From positions 1,674,001 to 1,738,000 of the forward strand of contig CP012068.1 of NCBI GenBank assembly GCA_001189495.1: a stretch of 64,000 nucleotides of DNA, given 5' to 3'. A program made the translations under genes and the position numbers. Under the pieces are notes generated by a model, which saw only the letters and a list, made by a program, of their open reading frames with translations, had not been told where the DNA came from and ran no database searches. Source of the stretch: Eubacterium sulci ATCC 35585. Its GTDB lineage: Bacteria > Bacillota > Clostridia > Peptostreptococcales > Anaerovoracaceae. Position 1 is the first letter of the stretch; the number at the start of each line of letters is the position of its first letter. Shown piece by piece: positions 1 to 11,527 of the stretch.

Positions 1-420
1 ATATGGACCATAATCTCCTATGTATTTGATTGTATCTGCGAGTCTATCGCTATATAGCTCTGACAGGCAGTTCTCCTGCTTTACATCATCTCTATGTCTT
101 GCCCTTGTCGGTTCGATTTTGTTTTTGATTCTCTTTGATGGCCTCTTATTACCAAAGAACCAGTACATAGCCGTTCCCAAAATAGGCATAATGCATATTA
201 TCATAATCCAGCCTAGCTTGTAGGCCGAGCTTTCATCTCTATATATGATAAATAGGGCTACCATTATAGCAAAGATGTTAAACACTAGCGTGATGCTTCT
301 AGAGTAGTCACCTAACCTCATCACCATAAGAGCCATCCATGCAAACTGAATGAGTATCAAAATTCCCATTATGGTCATGCGGCTGAACACCCTGCCGAAT
401 AAACTTTTTATAAATCTCAT
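1..420 (-). CDS. cls: cardiolipin synthase, N-terminal part (runs off the window)
   Basis: My own minus-strand translation from the ATG at 420 gives two membrane segments (about residues 10-30 and 40-58), a third hydrophobic stretch ending in GTAMYWFFGNKR, then a basic linker. This is the typical PLDNc membrane domain of bacterial cardiolipin synthases, which join two phosphatidylglycerols at the membrane. The two HKD catalytic motifs would lie beyond base 1, so the assignment rests on the N-terminal domain only. It sits downstream of serS, separated by a terminator-like hairpin, so it may have its own promoter. Confidence 0.8.
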   Translation of the reverse strand, partial: MRFIKSLFGRVFSRMTIMGILILIQFAWMALMVMRLGDYSRSITLVFNIFAIMVALFIIYRDESSAYKLGWIMIICIMPILGTAMYWFFGNKRPSKRIKNKIEPTRARHRDDVKQENCLSELYSDRLADTIKYIGDYGPY

Positions 421-444
421 ATCCTATTGTCCTATTACATAGCT

Positions 445-475
445 TCAAAAACTAAAAGTCCGGAAGTCCGGACTC
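445..475 (-). terminator. rho-independent terminator after serS
   Basis: Arms AGTCCGG and CCGGACT (457-463 and 468-474) are followed on the minus strand by a T-rich tract. It lies directly downstream of the serS stop codon. Confidence 0.6.
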
Positions 476-487
476 TTAGAAAGAAAA

Positions 488-3690
<3,203 letters not shown>

Positions 3691-3735
3691 ATATTTCCTC
3701 CTGAATTTTCGAGTTGTTTAGTATATCAAAATTAA

Positions 3736-6708
3736 TTATTTGCTTTTCTTGCTATCGCTAGCATTATTATCTGAGCTATCCTGGAGGTCCTTAAGCGCCT
3801 TCTCTAGCTCTGTCATCTTCTCACCGTAAGTCTTCCAGTCGCCGCTCTTAAGTGCTTCCTGAGCCTCTTGGTACGCGCCGTTAGCCTTCTGGATATAGTC
3901 CTTTACGCTCTGCTTTTCGCTTTCGCTCTTAGGTTCTGGATCATTACTACTGATTTCGCCTTCTCCAAATAGACTTTCTAGCGCAGCTTCAAGAGTAGGC
4001 TCATATGCGATCTTATCCTCGTAGGCTACGATTACCCTCTTAACCTCTGGAATAGCAGAATTGGATGCCTCAAGATATATAGGCTCTATGTATAGCAGCG
4101 AGTTATTGATTGGAACCACAAACAGGCTTCCTCTGCTGTATGTTGAACCAGCTTGACTCCATAGTGAAAAGTCCTGAGAAATCTTAGTGTTCTGGTCTAT
4201 CTGTGCCTCTATCTGCATAGGTCCGTAAATTGTCCTATTCTTAGGGAACCTGTAAAGCATTAGTTTTCCATAGTTTTTGCCATCGTTTCTCGTCATCAAA
4301 ATACCGGTCATATTCTGCTTAGACTTTGGCGAATATGGAAGCATGCTCACAAATTCGGCCTTTTCCTCACCAGGAATTCTAGTAACTAGGTAGTTAGGCT
4401 CTGTCTTTCTCTCGCGAGTTCCGTAGATTTCGTGAGAAACCTCCCAAAGGTCCTCGTTTTGATAGAATACTTTGACGTCGTTCATGTGATACCTGCCGTA
4501 AACATCTGCCTGAATCTTAAAGAGCGAATGTGGATATCTGACATGCGACTTCAGAGATGCTGGCATTTCGTCAATATCCTTGAAGAGCTTAGGGAACATC
4601 TTCTTGTATGTCATTGCTATCGGATCGTTCTTGTCAGTGATGTAGTATTTCACATCGCCGTTATAAGCATCAACAACGACCTTGATTGAGTTTCTGATAT
4701 AATTTGTATTTCCTTCATCCTTGCTATAAGGCTCTGAATATGGATAGAGCGAGCTTGTCGTGTAAGCATCTATCATCCAGTAAATTTTACCATCAACAGC
4801 TACTCCATACGGATCATCTTCATAGCTCAGATAAGGCATTATCTTCTTTACCCTCTCCTCGATATTTCTGTTGATGATGATTCTAGATTCACTGTTTATA
4901 TTGGAGGAAACCAGAAGCTTAAAGCTTCCTTCTCTCACCGCAAACATCAGCCTCTTCAGCGGCGTCAGCTTGATTCCGGCACTTCCCTTGTATCTCGTGT
5001 ACTTATTGGACTGACCATCTGGATAATCGAACTCATCCTCATTTGTGTTTATGACAATATAGTCTCTTGAAAGCTCTCCGAAATAGATTTCTGGTCTTTT
5101 GATACTAATTTCCTTGGCACTGCTTTTAGGTGGTATGTCCTTGACTACAACATCTGGCTGTCCACTAGCAGTAATCTTGTTAACCCTTGATACTGCAAGA
5201 CCGTATCCGTGCGTATACTTGATATGTCTGTTGAGCCAGGTATCGTTTATCTTCTTCTCATCGATTTCTCTGACTGAAAGATAGGTCTGAGCATACTCAC
5301 CGTTCAGATAATATCTATCTACGTCAGTATCATTAAACTTATAGTACTGCCTGATGCTCTGAGTCTGATTGTAGAATTTCTCCACAGGCTCGTAGTCGTT
5401 AATTCTTATGTTTCCGACCGTCTCGTCGTTGTTTGCTATCGCACTAGCATCAAGATCATTTGATGCAGCAAAGTCTCTGACATCGACCTTATCAGTCGCA
5501 TATGCATACTGAGTAAACTCGATATTTCTTGCTAGATACTTTGATTCCTTGTTTATTTCGTCAGGTGCAACGATTACATTCTGAACTAGAATCTCAGCAC
5601 CGCTTCCAATCAAAATCACAACGAGCATGATTATCGGAATCAAAACAATCTGCTTCATCATCTTCTTTGCAATGAATAAGGCTATCGTAAGTGCGCCTAG
5701 AACACAAAGCACAATCAAAACTCTATAAATCCAAAGAGTAACATTTACATCTGTGTAACCTGCTCCATACACAACGCCTGTGTGCTTATGGAGTAAATCA
5801 AACTGCTTTAGCAGGAAGTGGAAAGCTAGCATTACGTAGAAAATGATTCCAAGAATAGATAGCTTGCCCGATGCGATGTGGAGAAGCTGTTCCATATTTG
5901 ACTTAGAAACCCTGCGGTCAGCCTTGTTTCTTACATTCTGCATTCTCGCATTTCGCTTGTTAGGATCAAAGATATTTGCAAATATCTTGCCTGCCTGTGT
6001 ATTCTCTCCAAACGGATTAACGAAAGGTCTACTCGAATATCCTGCTCCAGCACCAGCATCCTCACCAGCTTGCGCACCCGAATATCTTCCATCTTCTATA
6101 GGCTCAGCCTCATCTTCTTCTAAAGCATCTGGGCTGTGCATTATTATCAAAACTGCATAGTAAAAAATCGTTGCAATTACAAATAATACGACTATCCCTA
6201 AAAGCATGGTGTTAAGCCCATTTAGGAACTCGTACTTAAAAACGTAAAACGATATATCAAGCCCAAAGAGCGGATCCTTCTTGCCGAAGCTTGTGCTCTT
6301 AAGGAACTTGAGAAATTCAAACCAAAGTCCGCCCACAACATACTTGGTAACCCATCCTGAGAAAAGAACAGAAACCAGCAAAGTAATTATGCCAAGCCTC
6401 TTTTGGTTAGTTGCTTCGTGTGAGATTATCTTCTTGAAATAGCCTCTACGAAGTCCTGTCAAATACAGGTACATAAGGCCACTGAGCACCACAAACATAG
6501 GTATGCCAAACTTCAGCTGAGTGGTCAGCTTCTTCAGAAATACACTCACGTATCCTAGTTCATCAAACCACATCCAGTCAGTGAAGAAGTTAATAAGCGA
6601 AAAGAAGCCCCATAGTATAAAAGACACTGCGACTAAAATTGCTATATTCCTAGCTCTTCTCTCTTTCTTAGGCTTTACATTTACTACGTTCTTTGGTTTT
6701 GCTGCCAT
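3736..6708 (-). CDS. UPF0182 family large membrane protein
   Basis: About 990 aa with the architecture of the UPF0182/COG1615 family. A basic N-terminus is followed by roughly seven membrane segments in the first 380 residues, then a long extracytoplasmic region rich in Tyr and Asn that contains the family-typical YFGE and PYSPK stretches, and a Lys/Ser-rich coiled tail. The molecular function of the family is unknown. I prefer the ATG at 6708 with GGGAG upstream; a TTG three bases earlier is also possible. It begins about 50 bp after the zinc-ribbon protein gene and is probably in the same transcript. Confidence 0.9.
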   Translation of the reverse strand: MAAKPKNVVNVKPKKERRARNIAILVAVSFILWGFFSLINFFTDWMWFDELGYVSVFLKKLTTQLKFGIPMFVVLSGLMYLYLTGLRRGYFKKIISHEATNQKRLGIITLLVSVLFSGWVTKYVVGGLWFEFLKFLKSTSFGKKDPLFGLDISFYVFKYEFLNGLNTMLLGIVVLFVIATIFYYAVLIIMHSPDALEEDEAEPIEDGRYSGAQAGEDAGAGAGYSSRPFVNPFGENTQAGKIFANIFDPNKRNARMQNVRNKADRRVSKSNMEQLLHIASGKLSILGIIFYVMLAFHFLLKQFDLLHKHTGVVYGAGYTDVNVTLWIYRVLIVLCVLGALTIALFIAKKMMKQIVLIPIIMLVVILIGSGAEILVQNVIVAPDEINKESKYLARNIEFTQYAYATDKVDVRDFAASNDLDASAIANNDETVGNIRINDYEPVEKFYNQTQSIRQYYKFNDTDVDRYYLNGEYAQTYLSVREIDEKKINDTWLNRHIKYTHGYGLAVSRVNKITASGQPDVVVKDIPPKSSAKEISIKRPEIYFGELSRDYIVINTNEDEFDYPDGQSNKYTRYKGSAGIKLTPLKRLMFAVREGSFKLLVSSNINSESRIIINRNIEERVKKIMPYLSYEDDPYGVAVDGKIYWMIDAYTTSSLYPYSEPYSKDEGNTNYIRNSIKVVVDAYNGDVKYYITDKNDPIAMTYKKMFPKLFKDIDEMPASLKSHVRYPHSLFKIQADVYGRYHMNDVKVFYQNEDLWEVSHEIYGTRERKTEPNYLVTRIPGEEKAEFVSMLPYSPKSKQNMTGILMTRNDGKNYGKLMLYRFPKNRTIYGPMQIEAQIDQNTKISQDFSLWSQAGSTYSRGSLFVVPINNSLLYIEPIYLEASNSAIPEVKRVIVAYEDKIAYEPTLEAALESLFGEGEISSNDPEPKSESEKQSVKDYIQKANGAYQEAQEALKSGDWKTYGEKMTELEKALKDLQDSSDNNASDSKKSK

Positions 6709-6761
6709 CAAAAGTTACTCCCACAAATTTATCAAAATAATTAGTTGCTCATCAAAAGCGA

Positions 6762-8816
6762 TTACTCAGCATCAGTAGCTGCAGTAACCTTAAGCTCTTT
6801 CCCCTTGTTTAAGATTGAAAGGATCTTTGTTTCTGTGCTAGTGTCTGATGAATTAGCCTTTCCCTCAGTAATCTGCAAAATTACATAGTAGTTGCTGCCG
6901 CTATTCTTGATTTCGCCGATTTTGATATTTTTAATCTGCTGTTCTTCATCACCTTCAGCTATAGCCTTAACATGTCCATAAAGCTCTGAATCTTCATTGA
7001 TAAGCTTTAGAACATCGTCAGAACCACTATTCACCTTATCTGTAAGCCCTGAATAATATCCAAGTGAAAGGTTAACGATTGCTTCGCTGAATAGCTTTCC
7101 GCCAGAGAACTCTCCATCCTTGAATTTCTTCGCATTCTTTAGTTCACTGATGCCGTAGTCCTTTGATGTATCGAACTTTAACTTGCTGTCATACTGAACC
7201 TTGCCTATGTTCACATAGTTCTTCTTTGCCGCTGCAACTACATCCTCCATGGACTTAGTCTTCTCAGCTTTCTCTTCAGATTTCTTATCATCCTTGGAGT
7301 TGTCACTGCTTCCTGAGAACTTTTCTGTCACCCATGAGATTCCCTGTGAAATCTTATTAGCAGGTGCAGATCCCTTAGCAAATACTAAAATGCCCGAGCA
7401 GATTACAGCTATCGCAAGTATAACTATAATTATATCTAAAACGATTATCTTCCATCGTCCTGTCTTCTGTTCATTCCCTGAATCACTATCATGGACATCG
7501 TCGTTAGCAAAGATATCGCTGTAATGAAGCTTAGTTTCTTTACTATCTTCATCTCCGCTTGCATCTTCCTCCTTCTTCTCCTCATCACTGGGGGGATTCC
7601 CACTTTCTGGTTTGCTAGGAGTTTCTTCAGCCTCTGCTTCTTCGGTATCGTCATAGGTATCTTCAGCCTCAGCCTCTTCAGCTTTTTCAACTTCTTCTGC
7701 TTGAGCTTGAGTCTCAACTACACATGCTTCTTCTGCATCTTCGCTAGAAATATCACATGCTACTTCATCTTCAGCTTCACATGCGCATGCTTCTTCCTGA
7801 ATAGCAGGCTCTTCTACTTCTTGAACAGCTTCCTCATCTTCTTCAGTAGCTTCTTCGGTCTCTTCTACTTCTTCAAATTCTGATTCAGTCTCTACATCCG
7901 TCTCTTCAGTTTCAGGGGCTTCCTCGGTTTCTACTTCTGTATCTTGAGCCTCTTCAGTATTCTCTGTATCATTAACTGCTTCAGCTTCTGCTTCTTCAAC
8001 TTCAGTTGCTTCAACTTCTGATTCCACTGCCACTTCAACAGGAGCTTCGGTTTCTTCAGTCACTTCTACTGTTTCTTCAGCTTCCTCAACTGGTTCCTCA
8101 AGAGGTTCCTTTGACCAAGTAGCTCTTGCCTGCTCTAGCTTTTCTTCCTTATTTGCGATTATAGCTTCAGCCTCGCTATCCTCACGGATTCTGTTACGAA
8201 GTCTCTCGTACTCTTGGTCGAGAAGAGCCTGGAATTCTTCGTTCTTTTGGTTAAAAGTGTAGAACTTATCTATGCTCTTTCTTGGCGATGATGCCGCAGC
8301 AATGCCAGCCGCAAGAGCCTCATCTATGTCGACTAAGTCCTTGACTTCCTCGTGGTCCTCTGAAACCTCAACAGGAATATCAAGCTCAGCTTTTTCCTCT
8401 ACCTTAGGAATAATGCTTTCGAATCTATCAGCCTTCTCTACACGCGTAGTGCTTCCTAGTTCCCAGTTGAATGAAATCTCAGAAGCATCCTTAGCATTGT
8501 CTTCGTTCTGAATTCTGTCAAAAAGCTCATTCTCAGTCATGATTGTCTCTGTGAATGACTTCTCCTCGATGTCCTTACGCTTCTTCTCTTCTAGAACAGT
8601 GTTCCAATTGAAGTCAACATCTTCAGTCTTAGCCTTGTCCTCATCTGGGTATCCGTCAAGATCCCAATTAAAAGCGCCGAAGTCAAAGTTCTTCTTCGGC
8701 TTAGGTTCATCTTCTGCGAATCCTATGTTTATCTCTGAGACATCGATTTTGGTTCCGCAATTTCCACAGAACTTATCTCCATCAGCTAATCTTTTTCCAC
8801 ACTTTTTGCAATACAT
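6762..8816 (-). CDS. zinc-ribbon, acidic-repeat, single-pass membrane protein
   Basis: Function unknown. The protein opens with a zinc ribbon (CKKCG about residues 3-7 and CGNCG about residues 17-21). A conserved-looking helical region follows, then a very acidic low-complexity stretch rich in Glu, Val, Thr and Ala (roughly residues 230-430), one membrane span (IVLDIIIVILAIAVICSGIL) and a C-terminal extracytoplasmic domain of about 180 aa. About 684 aa. The start is one of two adjacent ATGs (8816 or 8819) behind GGGAGG. The zinc ribbon inside, linker, membrane span and outer domain resemble Gram-positive zinc_ribbon_2 envelope sensors, but the identity is not established. Confidence 0.8.
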   Translation of the reverse strand: MYCKKCGKRLADGDKFCGNCGTKIDVSEINIGFAEDEPKPKKNFDFGAFNWDLDGYPDEDKAKTEDVDFNWNTVLEEKKRKDIEEKSFTETIMTENELFDRIQNEDNAKDASEISFNWELGSTTRVEKADRFESIIPKVEEKAELDIPVEVSEDHEEVKDLVDIDEALAAGIAAASSPRKSIDKFYTFNQKNEEFQALLDQEYERLRNRIREDSEAEAIIANKEEKLEQARATWSKEPLEEPVEEAEETVEVTEETEAPVEVAVESEVEATEVEEAEAEAVNDTENTEEAQDTEVETEEAPETEETDVETESEFEEVEETEEATEEDEEAVQEVEEPAIQEEACACEAEDEVACDISSEDAEEACVVETQAQAEEVEKAEEAEAEDTYDDTEEAEAEETPSKPESGNPPSDEEKKEEDASGDEDSKETKLHYSDIFANDDVHDSDSGNEQKTGRWKIIVLDIIIVILAIAVICSGILVFAKGSAPANKISQGISWVTEKFSGSSDNSKDDKKSEEKAEKTKSMEDVVAAAKKNYVNIGKVQYDSKLKFDTSKDYGISELKNAKKFKDGEFSGGKLFSEAIVNLSLGYYSGLTDKVNSGSDDVLKLINEDSELYGHVKAIAEGDEEQQIKNIKIGEIKNSGSNYYVILQITEGKANSSDTSTETKILSILNKGKELKVTAATDAE

Positions 8817-8840
8817 CATTACCTCCCGCACCTTGGCAGT

Positions 8841-9443
8841 TTACTTTATTTGCTTGCTCAAAAACTCTTCGGTATACACATTGCCATGCTTGTCCGTTCC
8901 ACATTCTCTGCTTGCGAATTTCTTGGAAACTTCGCCGTCCTCTGCGCAGTGCACATCTCCGTCCCTATTCTTTATCAAAAGGTTCTCAAGTACATTCTCG
9001 AACCGTTTATCCTCTCCAAAGCCAGTCTCAAGTTCCAGCTTCTCCTCAGAAGCTTCTGCCTCTATCAAAGCTGATTCATTAGCCGTCTCCTCAACAGCCA
9101 CCTCAGGCGCTTGCTCGGCCTTAAGGTCAGTTGTCTCTGTCTTATCTTCTACCTTCACCATATCACAGCTATTATCAGGCTCAGCCTTCTTTGCCGTCTC
9201 ACCACTAGAAGCCAGACTTCCCTCTATCAAAACCTCTTGCTTCTGGTTAATCTCCTTAACTGTGCTATCAATGTCAGTCACAGTTACTTTAATCTCGGAT
9301 AGTACATCCTTTCGCCTCAATGCGCTGATGATTAACTTGATTAATCCAATCAAAACAATCAATGCCAAAAGTGATAGAAGTGCTATCTCGATTTGGTATT
9401 GATACTTGATGATTATTGCGCCAATTTTTCCTATAGCATTCAT
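8841..9443 (-). CDS. small membrane-anchored protein, unknown function
   Basis: 200 aa. One strong N-terminal membrane span (about residues 18-42, IALLSLLALIVLIGLIKLII) is followed by a soluble acidic region with a short heptad-like segment and a Cys-containing C-terminal part. I do not recognise a family. It is the first gene of the run that continues through the zinc-ribbon protein and UPF0182, with 24 bp to the next gene. GGAGGATAGCGC precedes the ATG, and a consensus promoter lies just upstream. Confidence 0.75.
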   Translation of the reverse strand: MNAIGKIGAIIIKYQYQIEIALLSLLALIVLIGLIKLIISALRRKDVLSEIKVTVTDIDSTVKEINQKQEVLIEGSLASSGETAKKAEPDNSCDMVKVEDKTETTDLKAEQAPEVAVEETANESALIEAEASEEKLELETGFGEDKRFENVLENLLIKNRDGDVHCAEDGEVSKKFASRECGTDKHGNVYTEEFLSKQIK

Positions 9444-9472
9444 GCGCTATCCTCCTAAAGATATTCTGTTCT

Positions 9473-9501
9473 ATTATACTATAAATAGGGTGTTTTTGCA
9501 A
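9473..9501 (-). promoter_or_regulatory. sigma-A type promoter for the 9443-to-488 gene run
   Basis: On the minus strand, -35 TTGCAA (9496-9501) and -10 TATAAT (9473-9478) are separated by 17 bp, about 30 bp upstream of the start codon at 9443. Confidence 0.75.
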
Positions 9502-9574
9502 TTCTGATTGCGACGATTTGACAAGATATTTGCCCCTTTTGATAGACCCTAACCAGCTCCTCTCAAAAAAATAA

Positions 9575-9612
9575 AAAGCACAAGAAAATCGCCTGCAGAA
9601 CAGGCGATTTCT
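9575..9612 (-). terminator. terminator after the flavodoxin gene
   Basis: Ten-base arms AAATCGCCTG and CAGGCGATTT with a 5-base loop, followed on the minus strand by a T-rich stretch. Confidence 0.75.
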
Positions 9613-9652
9613 CTAGATTGAATTTTATATGATTTGATATTTTATTAGAGGA

Positions 9653-10084
9653 TTAAGCGAGTCCAAGATTTGCGCCTAATTCCTTGCATGTCTCAAGACC
9701 TGCATCGTCTGGAGCATCGTTGATCATTAGGCCTTCTCCACCTATAATCTGTGCTCCTGCAGCTTCCATTCTGTCTTTCCAGTCACGCATCCACTGGCCG
9801 TCTCCCCAGCCGTATGAACCGAAGATAACAATCTTCTTTCCACCTACGAACTGCTCAACTTCTTCGATGAATGGCTCAAACTCAGTCTCTTCAAGAACTT
9901 CATCTCCCATAGCAGGGCATCCAAGCGCGAATCCTTCTAGATCCTTAAGATCGCTAGCTGATACCTCTGAAACAGTCTTTACACATGAATCTTCACATGT
10001 GCTCTTTAGACCTTCGCCTATAGCCTTTGCCATTGCTTCTGTGTTTCCAGTCTGTGACCAGTATACTACCATTGACTTCTTCAT
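9653..10084 (-). CDS. fld: flavodoxin
   Basis: Small FMN-binding electron carrier that can replace ferredoxin when iron is scarce. About 143 aa, the usual short-chain length. It starts with the FMN-phosphate loop WSQTGNTEAMA (about residues 8-18) and contains the GSYGWGDGQWM region that stacks on the flavin ring. The start at 10084 has AGGAGGAAAATT. It overlaps or abuts the end of the DUF3793 gene, so the two are translated from one mRNA. The upstream promoter overlaps a DtxR-like operator, consistent with induction under iron or manganese limitation. Confidence 0.93.
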   Translation of the reverse strand: MKKSMVVYWSQTGNTEAMAKAIGEGLKSTCEDSCVKTVSEVSASDLKDLEGFALGCPAMGDEVLEETEFEPFIEEVEQFVGGKKIVIFGSYGWGDGQWMRDWKDRMEAAGAQIIGGEGLMINDAPDDAGLETCKELGANLGLA

Positions 10085-10094
10085 AATTTTCCTC

Positions 10095-10727
10095 CTACTG
10101 TACAATTTGAAGCTTGTTCAAGTTTTGTTTTTTAATATCTGAAGCGGAATCGAGAAGCTCAAGTATGTCTCGTTTTCCGAAGATCAGTCTTATCGCATCT
10201 TCCTTTGCTCTATCAAAGGTTTTAAACAGTCTATTCGCTCTTTCTATATCGCTATAAACCTTCCAGTATCCGCAAAGCAGAAAGTCTCTACCATCGTTTT
10301 CAATAAAACCGACAACATCCTCAGTTGGAAAACCCAAAAGCAAACCAAGTTCATGCGGAAAATCAATTTCCTTACGGCAATACTGACGGTAACGCTTGCT
10401 AACTGTACTCAAAATATTTTTAATGTCCAAATCAAAATATCCGAAGTCCCCTAGGAGCTTGCGAACATCATCCTGATTTAGCCAATCTATAAGTTCTTCT
10501 TCTCTGTATATCAAAGCGTAGCTGTTTTCATTAAAGCTACAGAACACGAATATTTCTAATCCTGTTCCTGCAAATATCTTCTTTACCTGAGGAATCATCG
10601 CCTTTTTGACAACGATTAGGTTTGACATCTTTACCCCGGCAATGACTGGTGAACACTGAAGAGCTAACTTTGTCATAAGGTCATTCATATCAAGTCTGAA
10701 TAACATTCTCTTGACTTCTTCGCACAT
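10095..10727 (-). CDS. DUF3793 family protein
   Basis: 210 aa. The family is recognisable by QCSPVIAGVK near the N-terminus, the FPHELGLLLGFPTEDVVGF motif in the middle and a GYWKVY segment near residue 155. Function is unknown; in Clostridia it is very often found beside flavodoxin, as here. The ATG at 10727 follows AGGAGGGCAT. It is the first gene of a two-gene operon with flavodoxin, preceded by a leader of about 250 nt with several hairpins. Confidence 0.88.
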   Translation of the reverse strand: MCEEVKRMLFRLDMNDLMTKLALQCSPVIAGVKMSNLIVVKKAMIPQVKKIFAGTGLEIFVFCSFNENSYALIYREEELIDWLNQDDVRKLLGDFGYFDLDIKNILSTVSKRYRQYCRKEIDFPHELGLLLGFPTEDVVGFIENDGRDFLLCGYWKVYSDIERANRLFKTFDRAKEDAIRLIFGKRDILELLDSASDIKKQNLNKLQIVQ

Positions 10728-10799
10728 ATGCCCTCCTAGTTGAATTTATTTGTATTAGCCTATTCTCATAGCTATTTCATAAAGCACTCACTTTAATCA

Positions 10800-10815
10800 G
10801 TTAGTCCAGTCTAAC
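10800..10815. promoter_or_regulatory. second GTTAG-N6-CTAAC palindrome in the DUF3793 leader
   Basis: GTTAGTCCAGTCTAAC has the same GTTAG-N6-CTAAC geometry as the operator at 10980. It could be a second metalloregulator site or simply an RNA hairpin of the leader. Confidence 0.4.
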
Positions 10816-10975
10816 CCTTATGGGGTTATTAGCCCGCTTCTTTTTAGGAAGCGGGCAATAATAAATGAAATATAGAGAAATCATGCAAAAACACCGGAGA
10901 AACGCTATCGCCGCCGGCATAACGGCTTGCGCGCTGAACCCTGCTTACTTGGTCCAGCATGTGTATTTGCTTATC
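10816..10975 (-). ncRNA. structured 5' leader of the DUF3793-flavodoxin mRNA
   Basis: Between the predicted promoter and the DUF3793 start the minus-strand RNA can form a domain closed by CATGC/GCATG (about 10883-10961) with GC-rich internal pairing, a 9-bp hairpin with arms GCCCGCTTC and GAAGCGGGC (10832-10856) and a smaller hairpin AACCC/GGGTT. There is no long U run, so these are not simple terminators. I could not match the sequence to a riboswitch class I know. Confidence 0.4.
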
Positions 10976-10979
10976 TGTG

Positions 10980-11011
10980 GTTAGTTTAACCTAACTAACT
11001 CATAATGTCAA
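10980..11011 (-). promoter_or_regulatory. promoter of DUF3793-flavodoxin overlapped by a DtxR-like operator
   Basis: On the minus strand, -35 TTGACA (11006-11011) and -10 TAAACT (10983-10988) are separated by 17 bp. The near-palindrome GTTAGTTTAACCTAAC (10980-10995, 14 of 16 positions symmetric) covers the -10 and resembles DtxR/IdeR operators. A bound metal-loaded repressor would block the promoter. Confidence 0.7.
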
Positions 11012-11046
11012 CCCCTTTTTAAAAATTATTTTTCTATATTTTTTGT

Positions 11047-11075
11047 TTGATTTCAGCACAGACTTGTTATATTAT
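11047..11075 (+). promoter_or_regulatory. promoter of the SemiSWEET gene
   Basis: TTGATT (11047-11052) and TATTAT (11070-11075) with a 17-bp spacer, about 30 bp upstream of an AGGAGG site and ATG. Confidence 0.5.
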
Positions 11076-11103
11076 GTAAGTAAATTTTTAGGAGGTAATC
11101 TTT

Positions 11104-11364
11104 ATGAAGAAGAAAATCAACATGATAGTCGGATCAATAGGCGCATTTATAGGAGTATTTGTTTTCATAACCTATATACCTCAGATTATAGCAAATCTAA
11201 ATGGTGTTAAAGGCCAGCCATGGCAACCATTAACCGCCGCCTTTTCTTGCCTCATTTGGGTAATATACGGCTGGACCAAGGAGCCTAAGAAGGATTACAT
11301 TCTAATAATCCCTAACGCTGCAGGTGTGGTTTTAGGATTTTTAACATTTATTACTGCAATATAA
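11104..11364 (+). CDS. SemiSWEET family sugar transporter
   Basis: 86 aa with three membrane helices, the size of bacterial SemiSWEETs, which work as homodimers for sugar passage across the membrane. The PQ-loop motif YIPQI lies at about residues 24-28. The KGQPWQP segment and the WVIYGW region of helix 2 are also present, as is the conserved Asn of helix 3 (IPNAAG). AGGAGG precedes the ATG. It is a lone gene between two DtxR-like operators; the real substrate is unknown. Confidence 0.88.
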   Translation: MKKKINMIVGSIGAFIGVFVFITYIPQIIANLNGVKGQPWQPLTAAFSCLIWVIYGWTKEPKKDYILIIPNAAGVVLGFLTFITAI

Positions 11365-11446
11365 ACTTGAATGGATATTACACCCATTTTTATACACATC
11401 TTATTTTAACTTAATTTTTATACTTTTTACCCAAAACCTCTATGTA

Positions 11447-11508
11447 TTGACATTATGCGCATCTATGGTATACTTGTTTTTATATAAACTAAGTTAGTTA
11501 AAACTATC
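11447..11508 (+). promoter_or_regulatory. promoter and putative autoregulatory operator of the DtxR-type gene
   Basis: TTGACA (11447-11452), a 16-bp spacer and TATACT (11469-11474) form a strong promoter. GTTAGTTAAAACTATC (11493-11508), just downstream of the expected start, matches 13 of 16 bases of the operator at 10980-10995. Confidence 0.65.
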
Positions 11509-11527
11509 TATTGGATGGAGGTAATAT

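Noticed and set aside
7491-7883. 130-aa Phe/Leu-rich plus-strand ORF
   Set aside because: Antisense reading of the Glu/Thr-rich repeats of the zinc-ribbon protein; no ribosome binding site.
8539-9402. 287-aa plus-strand ORF
   Set aside because: It lies opposite two minus-strand genes with good ribosome binding sites and is rich in Ser/Leu, as expected for the reverse reading of acidic, repetitive sequence.
10860-10980. FMN or cobalamin riboswitch in the flavodoxin leader
   Set aside because: The conserved core strings of those classes were not found; left as an unassigned structured leader.
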